DNA of 64,000 bases from Turritopsis dohrnii (taxonomy: Eukaryota; Cnidaria; Hydrozoa; Anthoathecata; Oceaniidae). The stretch lies in assembly GCA_027922465.2 (NCBI GenBank), contig BQMF02000006.1, positions 2,200,379-2,264,378 of the forward strand. Direction: 5' to 3'. This document shows positions 36,221 through 47,908 of this stretch, piece by piece. The position numbers were made by a program, and so were the translations under genes. The notes beneath the pieces are model-generated. The model saw nothing but the letters and a program-made list of their open reading frames with translations. It had not been told where the DNA came from and ran no database searches. Positions within the stretch are counted from its first letter, which is position 1. Each line of letters opens with the position of its first letter.

Positions 36221-37416
36221 AAAATCTTGGAGAAAGTAGTGCACGAACGTCTTATGAACCACCTTGAAAAACTTGAATTACTATCAAAGACACAATTTGG
36301 ATTTCGTAAGAATCGATCTACCGAATCCGCTGCTGTGCTGTTTGTAGATTCCATTCGGAAGGCAGCTGATAGGGGTGAGTTGGTTGGAGCTGTGTTTTTA
36401 GATTTAAGCAAGGGATTTGATACCATCAGCCATGCCAATTTACTTGCCAAATTACCTTGCTATGGGATTAGAGAAACTGAACTTAATTCGATGACCGATT
36501 ATCTCTTTGCTTGGAGACAACATGTCAGTTATAAAAACACTCTATCCGATGTTGATTATGTTACTAGCGGGGTTCCACAAGGATCAATATTAGGCCCCCT
36601 CCTCTTTCTTATCTTGTTCAATGACATTGGAATGCAACTAAAACACTCCCGCATTATCAAGTATGCTGACGATTCAGTGATTTTTTCAATCATAACGATT
36701 TTTATGTAATTTAGAATTCCTTGAATGTTGATGTTGAATCCCTTGCACAATGGTTTGACGCCAATGACATGATTCCCAATTTAAAGTACGGAAAGACTGA
36801 ATGCATGTTATTTGGTACATTGCGAAAACTAAATACCAAATACTTGAACATAATGTTTCGACATAGAAAGATAAATACCACCAACACATATAAGTATCTT
36901 GGGAACAAAGTTACTAATACTCTTAGTATAAACAATCAATTTGACTGGAATTAAGAAATTTTCGAGTCGTTTAAATCTACTACAGAAACTTCGATTCTTG
37001 ATGGATACTAAGTCTGTAACCACGATCTACCATAGTATTCTTCGTCCAATTTTTGGATACTGCAGTGCCCTATCAGTAAAACTAAACAAATCACAAAGAT
37101 CAAAGCTGCAAAAGCTTAAAACTCGTGCAACCAGTACTGATGGAAGTGTTCTAATACCGTCGATAGAAAACATTAACTAATTGTCAGTTTGTGAGTTTGT
37201 ACATAAATGCATCTTGAAATCTACCAAGATGAATCATAAACTTCGAACCAGAAATAATGGGATCAGTTTGGCTTTACCAAAAGTCAGAACGCAATTTGGA
37301 AAGTCTGGTTTTTACTTCCAAGGTGCTACTTTTTATAATTCTCTACCTTCTGACATTCATAGAGAAAAAGATGTGAAAAAACTCAAAGATATGCTGAAAA
37401 AGCATTTTAGTGTCTG
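36221..37416 (+). pseudogene. 5'-truncated non-LTR retrotransposon (LINE) RT
   Basis: The RT palm is clear: FLDLSKGFDTI (residues about 57-67 of the first block), SGVPQGSILGPLLF (114-127) and the catalytic YADD (146-149). Further RT-thumb/C-terminal blocks follow in other frames: NVDVESLAQWFDAN, TNTYKYLGNKV, VTTIYHSILRPIFGYCS and a final GATFYNSLPSDIH ending at TGA 37416. There are shifts near 36690 and 36955 and a stop near 37180. No endonuclease or ORF1 lies upstream, as expected of 5' truncation. The tail runs into ATAAATATACAT repeats. Clade (CR1/L2-like) cannot be fixed from this fragment. Confidence 0.75.
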
Positions 37417-37652
37417 ATTCAAAAGTATATAATTGCGATTAGTCTACTTGATTCATAACCTAGGTCTGAGTTTGGAAATGAAGATTTTTGAGTTCTTCTT
37501 TTACCTTTTGCTTTTCCTTTGCCCAAGCTTTTTTAAATTTCCAGGTTAATTACAGTTATTTATTTAGCTGAAGTGTTTATATCCTGTGTAAATATTCGTT
37601 ATAGTTAAATAAATACACATAAATATACATAAATATATATAAATTATTTGTG

Positions 37653-37677
37653 CCCCCCCCCCCCCCCCCCCCCCCCC
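37653..37677. repeat. poly-C tract (25 C)
   Basis: An uninterrupted C run just after AT-rich LINE-tail repeats. Length is likely to be unreliable in an assembly. Confidence 0.85.
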
Positions 37678-38238
37678 TTAATTATTGTATGTGTAGATTT
37701 CATACAATGGGGACAGTTACAATGTCCACTTAAACTACATGTATACGTATGGAAATTCAAGATTAAGGGGCATGCTGCAAAAAACATGGTAACTGAAAAC
37801 AAAGTGAATAGAAAAAAAGATATTTATTCCAAACAGTTATGCTATCTGTATACAACAAAAGATCGTCTTCTTGTACTGTTACGGACCGAATGGCGTTCCG
37901 CTCTGAATATTTTCGGCAGTTACCGTACGATAACCATCTCTATTGAAGTGATTCATAACAGTACCCAACAAACATATGTACAGTTCAATAAAAAGTTACC
38001 AACAAGGAAAACAAAGATTATAGCGTAAATAAAATATGAACTTCACCACATTTTAGGGCCCTAAAATACCAAATCTATTTTAATCGAACAACGAAAATAA
38101 GAAAGATGACCATGGGGCACACACAAAACCAACATAATGCATCGAATAAATTGAGATGTTCGAAATTGACTAGAGTTCTTTTTATGTTAGTGGACACTTA
38201 AATGATGTAGAGTATTAAATGAAAATTAAAACTGTCTC
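37678..38238. other. no gene seen
   Basis: Non-coding between the LINE tail and the last exon of the minus-strand recombinase-like gene. Confidence 0.3.
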
Positions 38239-41200
38239 TTATGTCATTATTCCCAGACTGCAGAAACAATCTTTTTTCGTTTCGACGAAACCTTTTCTTT
38301 CGTTATTTATTTTGGTTCGCAAAACAAAAACTGTGAATGGAGGGCCACCAATCTCTGCAACAAATACTTCCATTTCGGATTTACCTGAAGGAAAACAGAA
38401 ACGTTGAAAGATAACCTGGAGTAAATTCATGAATAACAAAATAGGAAATGCAAATGTAACTTAAAAATAAGTTTTCATTCTTTTTGTGAAAAAGGAAAGT
38501 AATCTGAAATGACGAGAACAGTTTTTGATATTACACGTACGAATACATTTTTCATATTGTGTAGTACATTCTCCCTGAGTAGTTCATACTGATGTAAAAT
38601 ATTAGAAAATATTCCCAATGCGGTTTGCAAACAAACAACCTCTAATCCTTCAATTGCTGTACAACAAAAAACATACTATAAAAAAGTCACAATGAATAAC
38701 AACCAAAATATAAAATATAGTTATATGCACATCAAAAAATATCAAACAGCATACACTTTGTGGTTAATTAAAAAGATTTTGAAAGCTTGAAAAGATGTCA
38801 AGAATGCAACTATTAGCGCACATTTTAATACGAAGTTAAATTACACAAAGAAGTAAGTATCGCTTACTTGGAAATGGACGAGGCTCTGTCCTCCTTACAA
38901 ATCCACCAAATCTTGTCATAAACATCTGATGTAGGACTGGTGTCCATTTCGCATTTTTCCCTTTAAAATTTAAAAATAATTACTATTTAATTTTAATATT
39001 GTATAGATATCTAGAAGGATCTTGTACAATCTGAACTCCCTGTTTGTGCTGACATTATCAGTAAGATTTTTCAAGCGACCAGTTGAAATTCAATGTCCCA
39101 AGATCAACTGTTAAAAAAACGTAAATTCCCTTAATTTGGTATCTCCATAAAACTTTGTAACAGTTTGGATACAACATAACAAAACTTTCAAGCAAAGCAA
39201 ATCGTAGCCAGGTTTTCATACAAGAGTTCCAACCACAGCTTCTTAGGCCATCAAAAATTAGTGTTGTAACGTCAGCTTTCTTGTACGGCCTAGCTTCAAG
39301 TATAGCACATCAAATTTCAAAGAATCGACATCAGATTCAGGTCATGCCAATATTGTTTCCACTCTGTACTCATTTAAGCAACTAGTTAAAAAATTTGACA
39401 CCAAGGAATGTCTCAAAACTTTTCATGTTTCAATGCTAGTGAAAAAGCGTTGATCTCACTTTGCTTTGAAATGTCAAGAAATATCATTAACATGCAACAG
39501 TCTCATTTTCATTTGTTATTATGTCATCCTCATCCAGGGTGGCCAGCAAAATTAACCAATGAAATTCCAGGTCATTTCCAGGTTTTCGGGCCATTTTTTG
39601 TTGTTTTTCAAGTTTTTTCCCCAAATTTTCAAGGTCCTATTTCCCAAGTTTGCAAATGTGTAAATGATTTCATCAAGCAAAAAGAACATACTGATGTGGC
39701 AGTAATAGGAAAGTAGTCTGCACAAACATCTTCAAGGACAAATAATATCTGCAGCAAGTAACACTCCTAACAATAACATCCTATTAAATGTAAAGTGTCG
39801 AAAAGCCTTAAAAACAGTACCTAAAATTGTTTTTTCTATAAAAACAATTTTTCTGGCACATACTGGGTAACAAAACAAGGCGAAAATATACAAATATACA
39901 AAATATATCATATTACAGCATAGTAAACAGTAATAAGAGGTAACTTATCAAAAACACAACTAAAAACCTTTAAGCTTTATTGAAATCAAAACGAAAGTCT
40001 GAAATGAAATAAATTATTAGACATGAAACATTCAAACTCGCGCAGTCAATTTCAAGGTTTTCAAGGTCCCTGTTTGCATTTCAAGGTTACTCCAGGAAAA
40101 TTTGTTAGCAAGGGACCTTTTTTTTTGTTTCTTTGGCATACCATGAAAATTTTGAGATATTGAAAAAACAAGGTTGGATACATCTTGAAAATGATTTGGG
40201 TAAACAAGGTAAAAGACCGTTATGCACATTGTACAAGATGGTGTTGGGATTATTTGAAAGTTGTTCATATATAGTTTAATTTCATTATTCACTTACATTT
40301 ACTGCAATCATCTGTTTCCTTCTCCAATTTTCCTAAAACATAAACAAATTAAAAATAATATGCTAATAATTCTCAAGTGACCATCCAGGATATAAGGATA
40401 ATAGATAATGTATGGCTTGATCTGTTTATTCCTTAAAAAAGACATACCTTTCAAACATTCCTGCTGGTCCTCTATTAATCCTGATAAAAGATAAACGAAT
40501 TTGAATTAACTTCCAGATTAAATAGAGATTACATAATAGATTGAGTACTGAGTTTAGATTGTCCATTTGGAGGAAAATTCAACAACCAAAACATTTCAAA
40601 TTCAATAATTCAATGTAACACTCCATTTCAATTCTATCATTTACTACTATGCCAGCTCAATGATTAGCCCTGAAAAAGTTACAAGCTTTAGCACAGAGAT
40701 GTCAAACAACAAAAATTTGAGCTCGGTGTCAAACCTATTGTAACTTTAATAACAATAGTTTATTGGTTGGATGTCCGCCATGTGATCATCTATTAAACAT
40801 TCTAAAAATGGCAGTGACCGAACGCGCTTACTGCTGTTTTCACCTATAGTCACTTAATATTGACTGATTTTCAAGCCTCTAGTTTATTTTTTTCATTAAA
40901 AACCAGTCTTCATCACTTTCCTCGTGCCTAAAATTCTCAAAGTCATTCATCAAATTTATGAATACACAGGTTTTATTTTGTATTTAATGAGCCTCAATAT
41001 GCTTAGCTAAGTCTATAACTTGAGCCTGAATTATGCTTTTGGTATGCTTATTTTTTCTTCTCAACAGTTAACCTAATTAAACAGATAATAGGGAGCTCAC
41101 TTTCATTGCTGGGGCTCTCAAGAAAATTTGCAGTCAGTTTTTGTGATTTTGCCACCAACTAGGAAGCGGCTCGGAGTTCTTTGACTGAGCTTGTACGTAA

Positions 41201-43150
41201 TTAATTACAAAGCAAATAGTGTCACCTGCAAAATGTTGAAAAATGAGGCTTAGTATGCTAAGGGTATGCTTCATTTATGACCACTTTTGAAATTTTCTTT
41301 GCTTATAGATGTGCTTATAAAAACAAAAACAAAAAAACATATAACACCTTTATTTCATATCTACAAAGCTTTTTTCTTAAAACGTCGGAAAAAAGATACT
41401 TAGCATAAAATCTCTTATAAAAGCATTTTGCATTCGGGAAAAAGTAGAATTCAGGCATTCAAAGAATCAAGTCAATCCTATTATACGATGGAAGATGGAA
41501 AATGTAATGTTGTTAAAGGTTAATTTAGGAAACACATATCACCATTAACAAGGAGGAAATAAAACTAACATTTGCCATTCACAAAAAACCAAAAAACTTT
41601 ATGTAACACTTACCTGATCTCAGACTGTAGGAATTTGCCTTTTTGAAATCTAAAACAGCAGAACAACAACTTAAGCCTTAAAATATGTGACAATTTCTAT
41701 AAATGGTACATGGTTGAATTGCCTGGGACTGAATACGCATAAAGAAATAAATGCCATGTAGCAGAAAAGTATTTTAAAGGAGACCTAACGACCACCTGCC
41801 AACTTGATCTATAATCATGTCTTGTAGTCTGAAATACATTCCTGCCATTTTTTTTGTCTTAAAAATTTTGGAAGATATAAGCAAAAGAGGGCTTTTGGGA
41901 GTCATTATTTTTGTGAGTAATCCAGTCCGGTAATGTAATAATTATGACATCATCAATGCGCAGCTTTTAATTTTTATTTGTATGGTAAAAATATCAAAAG
42001 TATCATTTCACATTAGTTTTTATTATTTCGATGTTGCTTGTAACAAAGACGCTTGGACAGTATACGAGTATATTAAAAAGCAACTGGTCATTCTTAAATT
42101 TTCTTATTAATTTTTCTTGTTCTGAGATGTTTCTTTGTCATATCATAGCATTGATAAATTTTTCTTTCGTTCTCCCTTAAGGAATTTGATATTTCAGAAA
42201 TACAATTTATAACATATAAAAATAGTAAAACAATATCTATGTTGTTGTTCTTTCCCAAAACCGCTTAGAACTTCAGCAGCATTCAAACTGAAAGAAACTG
42301 GCTGGAATTTAAAATTTTGCCAAAAATGAAGGCAAATTGGTAGCAATTAAGACTACTAATGTAAGCACCACGATGTCTTATTTTGTGTCATTGTCAGATT
42401 TCATGAAAATCAATATAAACACATTTAAAACATCAAATTACTTTCCTCTATTTCGTTGTCTGATTCATCTGTTTCACTGTCACTATCAAGGATAAAAGCT
42501 CTTTTTCTTTTCATCTTTCCATTCTTTACTATTTTTGAAACTGGCAAATAGAAAGAACAGAATCTTTATCACCAAAAATGAAGATAATGAAATAAAAAAA
42601 GAGAATATTGAATTGAAGAAATGTAAATTAAATATAATATAAAAACTCTCACAAGTTTGTTTACTTCCAGTTGATTCCTCAGGTTTATCAACAACTTGAT
42701 TTTCAGGAGCTATAGAGTAAAATTAAAAGTCTTATTACTAATACATGATTAAGTGTGATTAGGTTGCTATTCTGTTGATCATTTCTGCATAATTTTTTAG
42801 ATAGCTGTCACAACTTGCATAGAAAGTCATTTCATGAGTGCTTAGAATTGAAGACAAACTTGCAGTATAGAATAATCTGTAAAATGTTTTTACACAGTTG
42901 TAAAATGTTTTTACACAGTATTATAGTATTATATTCATAAATATTATTATTGTCAGGTTAGAATTATCCATTTGATTGTTTAGTATTTCAAAGAATTAAG
43001 TTGACAAGAACGATTATTTTAAGGGAATGAATAAGGAGCAAAAAATGATTCATTTTAACATTCAAATTTTCAACTAGCATAACAAACACCTCAATTGGTA
43101 CTTTTATGGCACTAAAATCTGCTTACTTGCTAAAGTAGCTTCACTGCATT
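38239..43150 (-). CDS. microexon tail of recombinase-like gene
   Basis: In coding order: 43150-43127 (24 bp), 42709-42653 (57), 42540-42442 (99), 41649-41614 (36), 40480-40448 (33), 40332-40297 (36), 38960-38868 (93) and terminal 38384-38239 (stop TAA). Each has AG/GT borders, each internal exon is a multiple of three, and every joint is phase 1, so any exon can be skipped without frame loss. The spliced product is open throughout: an acidic/Ser-rich linker with a basic patch (NGKMKRKRAFILDSDSET), then KNAKWTPVLHQMF and an end with KSEMEVFVAEIGGPP. Introns of 0.1-1.3 kb hold nothing else recognised. Exon choice was by eye; the 24-bp exon has a weak acceptor. Confidence 0.55.
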
Positions 43151-43424
43151 CTTTGGTGCCATTTTTTTATTGCATAAGATGATTCCTCTACAACAACAGA
43201 TACATTAAGTACATTAAGCAACCAAAGAGATGTATAGCTACAGGCTTGATTTTCGACTGTTGTGTTCACATATGAAGATGAAATTTGAAGTTAGAACAAG
43301 GTAAATTTAATTCAAGACAACAACGTTAAATAAATCGTTTCTTATTTCCTCTTTTCAATTAGATACACATCCTAATAATATTCATTTCATCATTATTATA
43401 GTACTATAAGACAAATATGCTTAC

Positions 43425-44990
43425 CAGAATTCATATCAAGGAGCCGACGGCCAACTTTAGTTATACCCATAAGGGCTAATGGGCACTGGTGTACATCTCT
43501 GTTCATGTCTGGACTGTGTCCCATGTGAGTATAAAACAACTTCCTTTCATTTTCGGGAAGATCCAACGAGGCATAAAGAGTGCTAACCCTGTGCCTGTTG
43601 TTGGCGGCTTTGATCAAAGTTGGATTCTTAAGATCAACTCCATTACAAACCTCTTTCAACGCATGCCAGCCAGATAAATTCAATTCTGACAAAACAAATG
43701 GATTGTTTTCTAGCACACCACTTTCCTTACGAATTTTAGGATCTGTTAACATTTTCATTGCCTTAACAAAGGCACCAAATGTCGATTTCCTTTGCCTGTC
43801 TGATAAGCTATTTTCACAGCATTTACCAGCATCTTATCACTTTCAGACAGACCTTGCAATCGTTCCTTATCTATCCATCCAATTTTCTCAGCCTCAACCC
43901 AGTCAACTATCTGTAGACGACCTTTTTCTCCACCACGACGAGCATTCAGAAAGGTAAGGCGAGACATTACAAGATTTCTCCACTGAATAAAGCTGTGCAC
44001 TGACCAAAATTTTAAAGGTCCACACATTTCTTGAATTTCGCTCATAATGTGCGCATGCAACGCTTTGATATCTTCCTCAAGTGGTGACTGACAGGGCTTC
44101 CTTGTTTTTCTCAATTTATCTCGCTCCAATTGATATCTTTGATTTGATTTCAGGCACTGTAGAAATTTATTCAGTTATGTGGACAGTTCTTCTTTTTTTT
44201 TGAAGAAAGAACAAATCTCGAAGTTGCTTCACTGATTTTATCAATAGATAGTATAAATTATGTTGAAGGCCAGCTTTAATACCTTGATCAGCTTTTACAG
44301 TTTAAACATCCACTGCATCACAAAGGAAGTCAAAATTTTCACGAGTAAACTTATCCAAAGAGCTGTGATGCATCTCATTGATTCCTTCTAAGGACTTAAA
44401 AGTTTGGTATAATGTGCCAAGTATTCTCATGTCGCTTCTCACAGACTTGTATACTCCTGCAATTTTTTCTTTCTTAAATGACATTTTTTAAATTAATCTG
44501 TTTCCAATATAAACAATATATTAATCCTTTCTAACAAGCTCACCTATGTCATCATTTCTTAATTTAGAAAGAATTTTTAGCAGAAAACCATCTGATAACT
44601 GTAAGTTTGTTGATAATGAATCCACATAAACTGGGGTTGGTACAACTACACTATCGTTGATTTTCATACAATGCTTCTTGTGACTACCAAAGAATCTCTT
44701 TGAAACAAATTCGGAACAGCCACTGAAAAGTGTTAGCTCGTTGTATTTCTTTCTCTTCCTTTCCCCTTGATAGGTAGGGTTCTCTTTCACAGCTTCATCT
44801 TTGCTATATAATAAGATTCCTTCCCTCTTCATCTTTTGGAATTCTTTTATCTGCAATGGTTTTTTGAGTTGCATAGCTTCTTGACTCTCTTAATTTCTTT
44901 GTGACATGTTGCTATGTGTCTGGACAGCTTTGACAACATTTTATTGCAAAATATACATTTACGCACAGGTTTTTTGTAGCATGAACGTTT
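43425..44990 (-). pseudogene. zinc-finger plus tyrosine-recombinase-like core
   Basis: Exon at 44990 opens with a C2H2-type finger (CIFCNKMLSKLSRHIATCH). A helical region follows (MQLKKPLQIKEFQKMKREG... to 44521; 44484-44302), then a block from about 44154 to 43425 with a recombinase-like end: RHRVSTLYASLDL, then YTHMGHSPDMNRD. This resembles the dispersed animal family of tyrosine-recombinase-derived (Crypton-like) proteins with an R...HxGH pattern. The usual Tyr after the HxGH block is not seen here (VHQCP). Lesions: one-base loss near 44878 between finger and helix block, stops near 44521 and 44302, and a deletion/frameshift near 43757 after RHLVP. It was a DNA-binding, recombinase-fold protein; now probably a pseudogene. 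Confidence 0.55.
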
Positions 44991-45035
44991 CTGCAATAAA
45001 AAAATCAATGATAACAAACATGGTCTGGCTAACAT

Positions 45036-47140
45036 CAGGACATCAAAATTAAAATTTTGAGATGAAATTTCTAATAGGAGGTTTCCATTTGGTAGTTCAC
45101 CAAGTTAGCACACAGGTCTCTCCAAAATTAAAATATGCAATTTAGCCAAGAAAAGTTATCCAATTTTTGTTGCCAGTTTGGTGATATGATGGAATCATAA
45201 TGGTGGAAGAAGTTAGGAAGTAGGACAGTGAAGAAATGCTTGTCATTTTCCTGATTAAGAGTGTGTATTTACCTTAAATTAAATTTAGCCACAATGATTT
45301 TAAAACTCTTCTTTTACTTTTGTTTTAATATCCAAAAATTTCATGAAAATTTTTGAGTCCTCCAACACTCAAGCTTGACACTGAAAGATTTGGATTGATT
45401 TGAATCAAGTCCTACTACATTTGTGTTACAATGTACCAAAAACCCTGACTACGTAACATCAATTACCCTAACTTCGGAATATCCTTCCTAACTTTGGAAT
45501 GGAGGGGCTATCTGGTTGGTGTAAACAAAAAATGTATATACATATACCGCCTGTCATCCTTACTTCAGACACGCTAAATAAACAGATCTGTCTGGTAAGC
45601 GAAATGTACATAACCAATCAACCCAAGTCACAATAAATACTAATATATTAGATAAAGCTGATAAAATGATGTGTTGAAACGCAAAGTGAAGTCACCATGA
45701 AGCGTTAATAAGTGTGAAGCCCTTTAAGTGTGTAGAAAATAAGTGATTTGTTGTCATCCTCAAGGGATTGCAATAGCAATCCTGTCGAACAACTTAAAAT
45801 AGAATTACAGCAGTTTATAGCAATTATAGCGGCTTCTTCTTGTTTAGTACAAGTAGAAATAACTATTTGAATTTGTTTGAAATAACTATTGCATCTTTTC
45901 TCTGTAACTGAATGAGAGCCATGTAACCAGAGAACTAAGCATTGAATATAATTTAGGGAAATGTTTTGTTTACAATTTTTATGTGACTTTTTTCTTTGAT
46001 ACTAATAAATTGGGTATGATGATTTTACAATACTCTTCTCTACGTAATAGTCAAGCAGCTACTTGCATAAAAAAATGAGAAACCATGCAAAGAAAGGGAC
46101 AAACCAAAAGATAGTGAAACATGTTCTAAAGATACTTAGTATTAACTATTTTTTTACTGGAGCACCTAAAACTATTTATTAAACAAGTTATCACAAAAAG
46201 AAAAATCACGCTATACCAACAACAACAAACTAAAATATCTGTGCCATCTTTCCTTCTTTCTAGACAAATCAGAAAATCGAAAGTACATATTCAGGGGGTG
46301 CAATATATGAAAAAAAAAAAAACTGTATCATTTAAAGAAACAAACAAACAAAACCCTTGTTACTTTTAAATAAAATGTTTTAAAAGAATATACGTTCGAT
46401 GTCTTTGTTCAATGTTTTAATAAAAGAATCTTTGTAGCATTATTATTTTCAAAAATGTTGAACCCCCGTCTATTATTTTGAACGCTTAAAGAGCAATGTT
46501 TTATCGGTTGCAGGAATAAAAGAACAAAAAAACTGTCGGCAGGAGAAGAGACGAAAGGTCTTCCTTTGTGCCAAACGGCACTTTTTTCAGAGCTGTGATA
46601 TTTTTGGGGCGGTTTTGCTAAGATTGAGAAAAAGTGTTTCGGTGGTTTTCTTGTGATATGAGAGCCAATCATTTCTTTACCTTCTTTTTAACACTTTTAG
46701 CTGCTCGTTTCCAGGCCATTTTCCTATTGTTCTATTTCTAATGACATCGTCATAGTGCAATCTTCATCCCTCCATATAATAGCGCTCAGGGGCGGCAGAA
46801 CCGGCAGGGGGTCTTTACCCCTTGCTATTGTCATTAATTGAATCTATTGGTGAAGATGACCACAAAACAAATGAAGCTTCTGGTAGGGACGTCATCGCCA
46901 AAATAGTTGTTCTGATAGAGTACTCACAGAAAAGAGAGCAAAAATTGCAATCAATCAAACTATTGGTTGAGGAAGGGGATGATAGCGTTACTCTAATACG
47001 CATCAGCGAGCTTTATACTACCTTTTAAGGAAAACCTTTTTGACAGGTGTTTTACACCTTTTACCCATGTGCCATATGTATGCAGATGTGACAGCAGTCA
47101 TAAAGAGATCTCTCGAAAAACAACCCCGAGATACCAAGTT
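45036..47140. other. no gene seen
   Basis: Short reading frames near 46409-46672 and 46822-47028 have no recognisable family and look like chance. No RNA gene seen. Confidence 0.35.
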
Positions 47141-47403
47141 CCATTGGTCATGGATGGAAGATGGAGGCTGGTATCTTAACCATTGACTGGAAGTTGCTTC
47201 CTGCAGCTCCAGTCGATGTCATCAACTTAATTTCCCGAAATTGCTCGAAATCTTGCGAAATTTCTCCAAAGTATGCGAGTATCGATCGCACAGCCTTGAA
47301 TGCATTGATTTATGTGGTTGTGGCAAATGATGCGAAAACTTGAAATTTGATTATGATACTTCTGATGGCGATAGTGACAATGAAGGAAATCTTAGTGAAT
47401 AAT
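47141..47403 (+). pseudogene. Cys-rich TE-associated gene end, remnant
   Basis: A stretch reads ILTIDWKLLPAAPVDVINL, then NCSKSCEISPK, and in a shifted frame FDYDTSDGDSDNEGN before TAA. This resembles the C-terminal Cys-rich tail of mobile-element-associated proteins common in invertebrates, with Cys positions lost and the frame broken. It ends 24 bp before the Polinton boundary. Confidence 0.3.
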
Positions 47404-47427
47404 GTACATCATGTAGTTGGGAGCTAT

Positions 47428-47808
47428 AGAGATAGGAAAGTGCCGATTATAGCGCAAAACTGTGACGTCATCATCCGATGCTAGCCCAAAACTGTGACGT
47501 CATCATAAACATAAAATATTAACACATGGAAGTCATATGATTTCGGGAATTTCCCTACTATAGCTAATATTATCATCTTTGTTTTCATAACGCGATACGA
47601 GTTATGAAACGTGTTATTTTGATTACACAACACATAAGCAGTTTCTATTATTATAACCACAAATTACTCATAAATGTAAACAATTAAATATTTCATAACA
47701 AAAATGTCCATGGGAAATACCCGATTGTAGTAAAAAGCAGTTTGTAGCAGTTTTAACTTTATAATATAAATGAGCTAACAATACATATAACACACAGACA
47801 CAGACACA
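47428..47808 (+). repeat. left Polinton TIR
   Basis: Inverted match to 62325-62578, including TTTCATAACGCGATACGAG (both ends) and CCACAAATTACTCATAAATG. It carries an extra ~70-bp block with a duplicated AAAACTGTGACGTCATCAT, containing two TGACGTCA (CRE/ATF-type) palindromes at about 47462 and 47497, absent from the right copy. Confidence 0.85.
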
Positions 47809-47908
47809 CTGATCATCGATGCAGTCAAAAAGATCTTCAAAGTCAATATCCATAGGTATCGTTTATTTTGTTTGTTTGTTTTTTTTGTTTTTTTACCTCT
47901 TTGTTATC

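Noticed and set aside
39408..40292. Frames with repeated FQVF/FQG-type words
   Set aside because: They lie in an intron and reflect a degenerate CAAGGT/CCAGGT repeat, not a coding exon.
46409..46672. 87-residue minus-strand frame as a gene
   Set aside because: No family resemblance, no splice context, composition like non-coding DNA.
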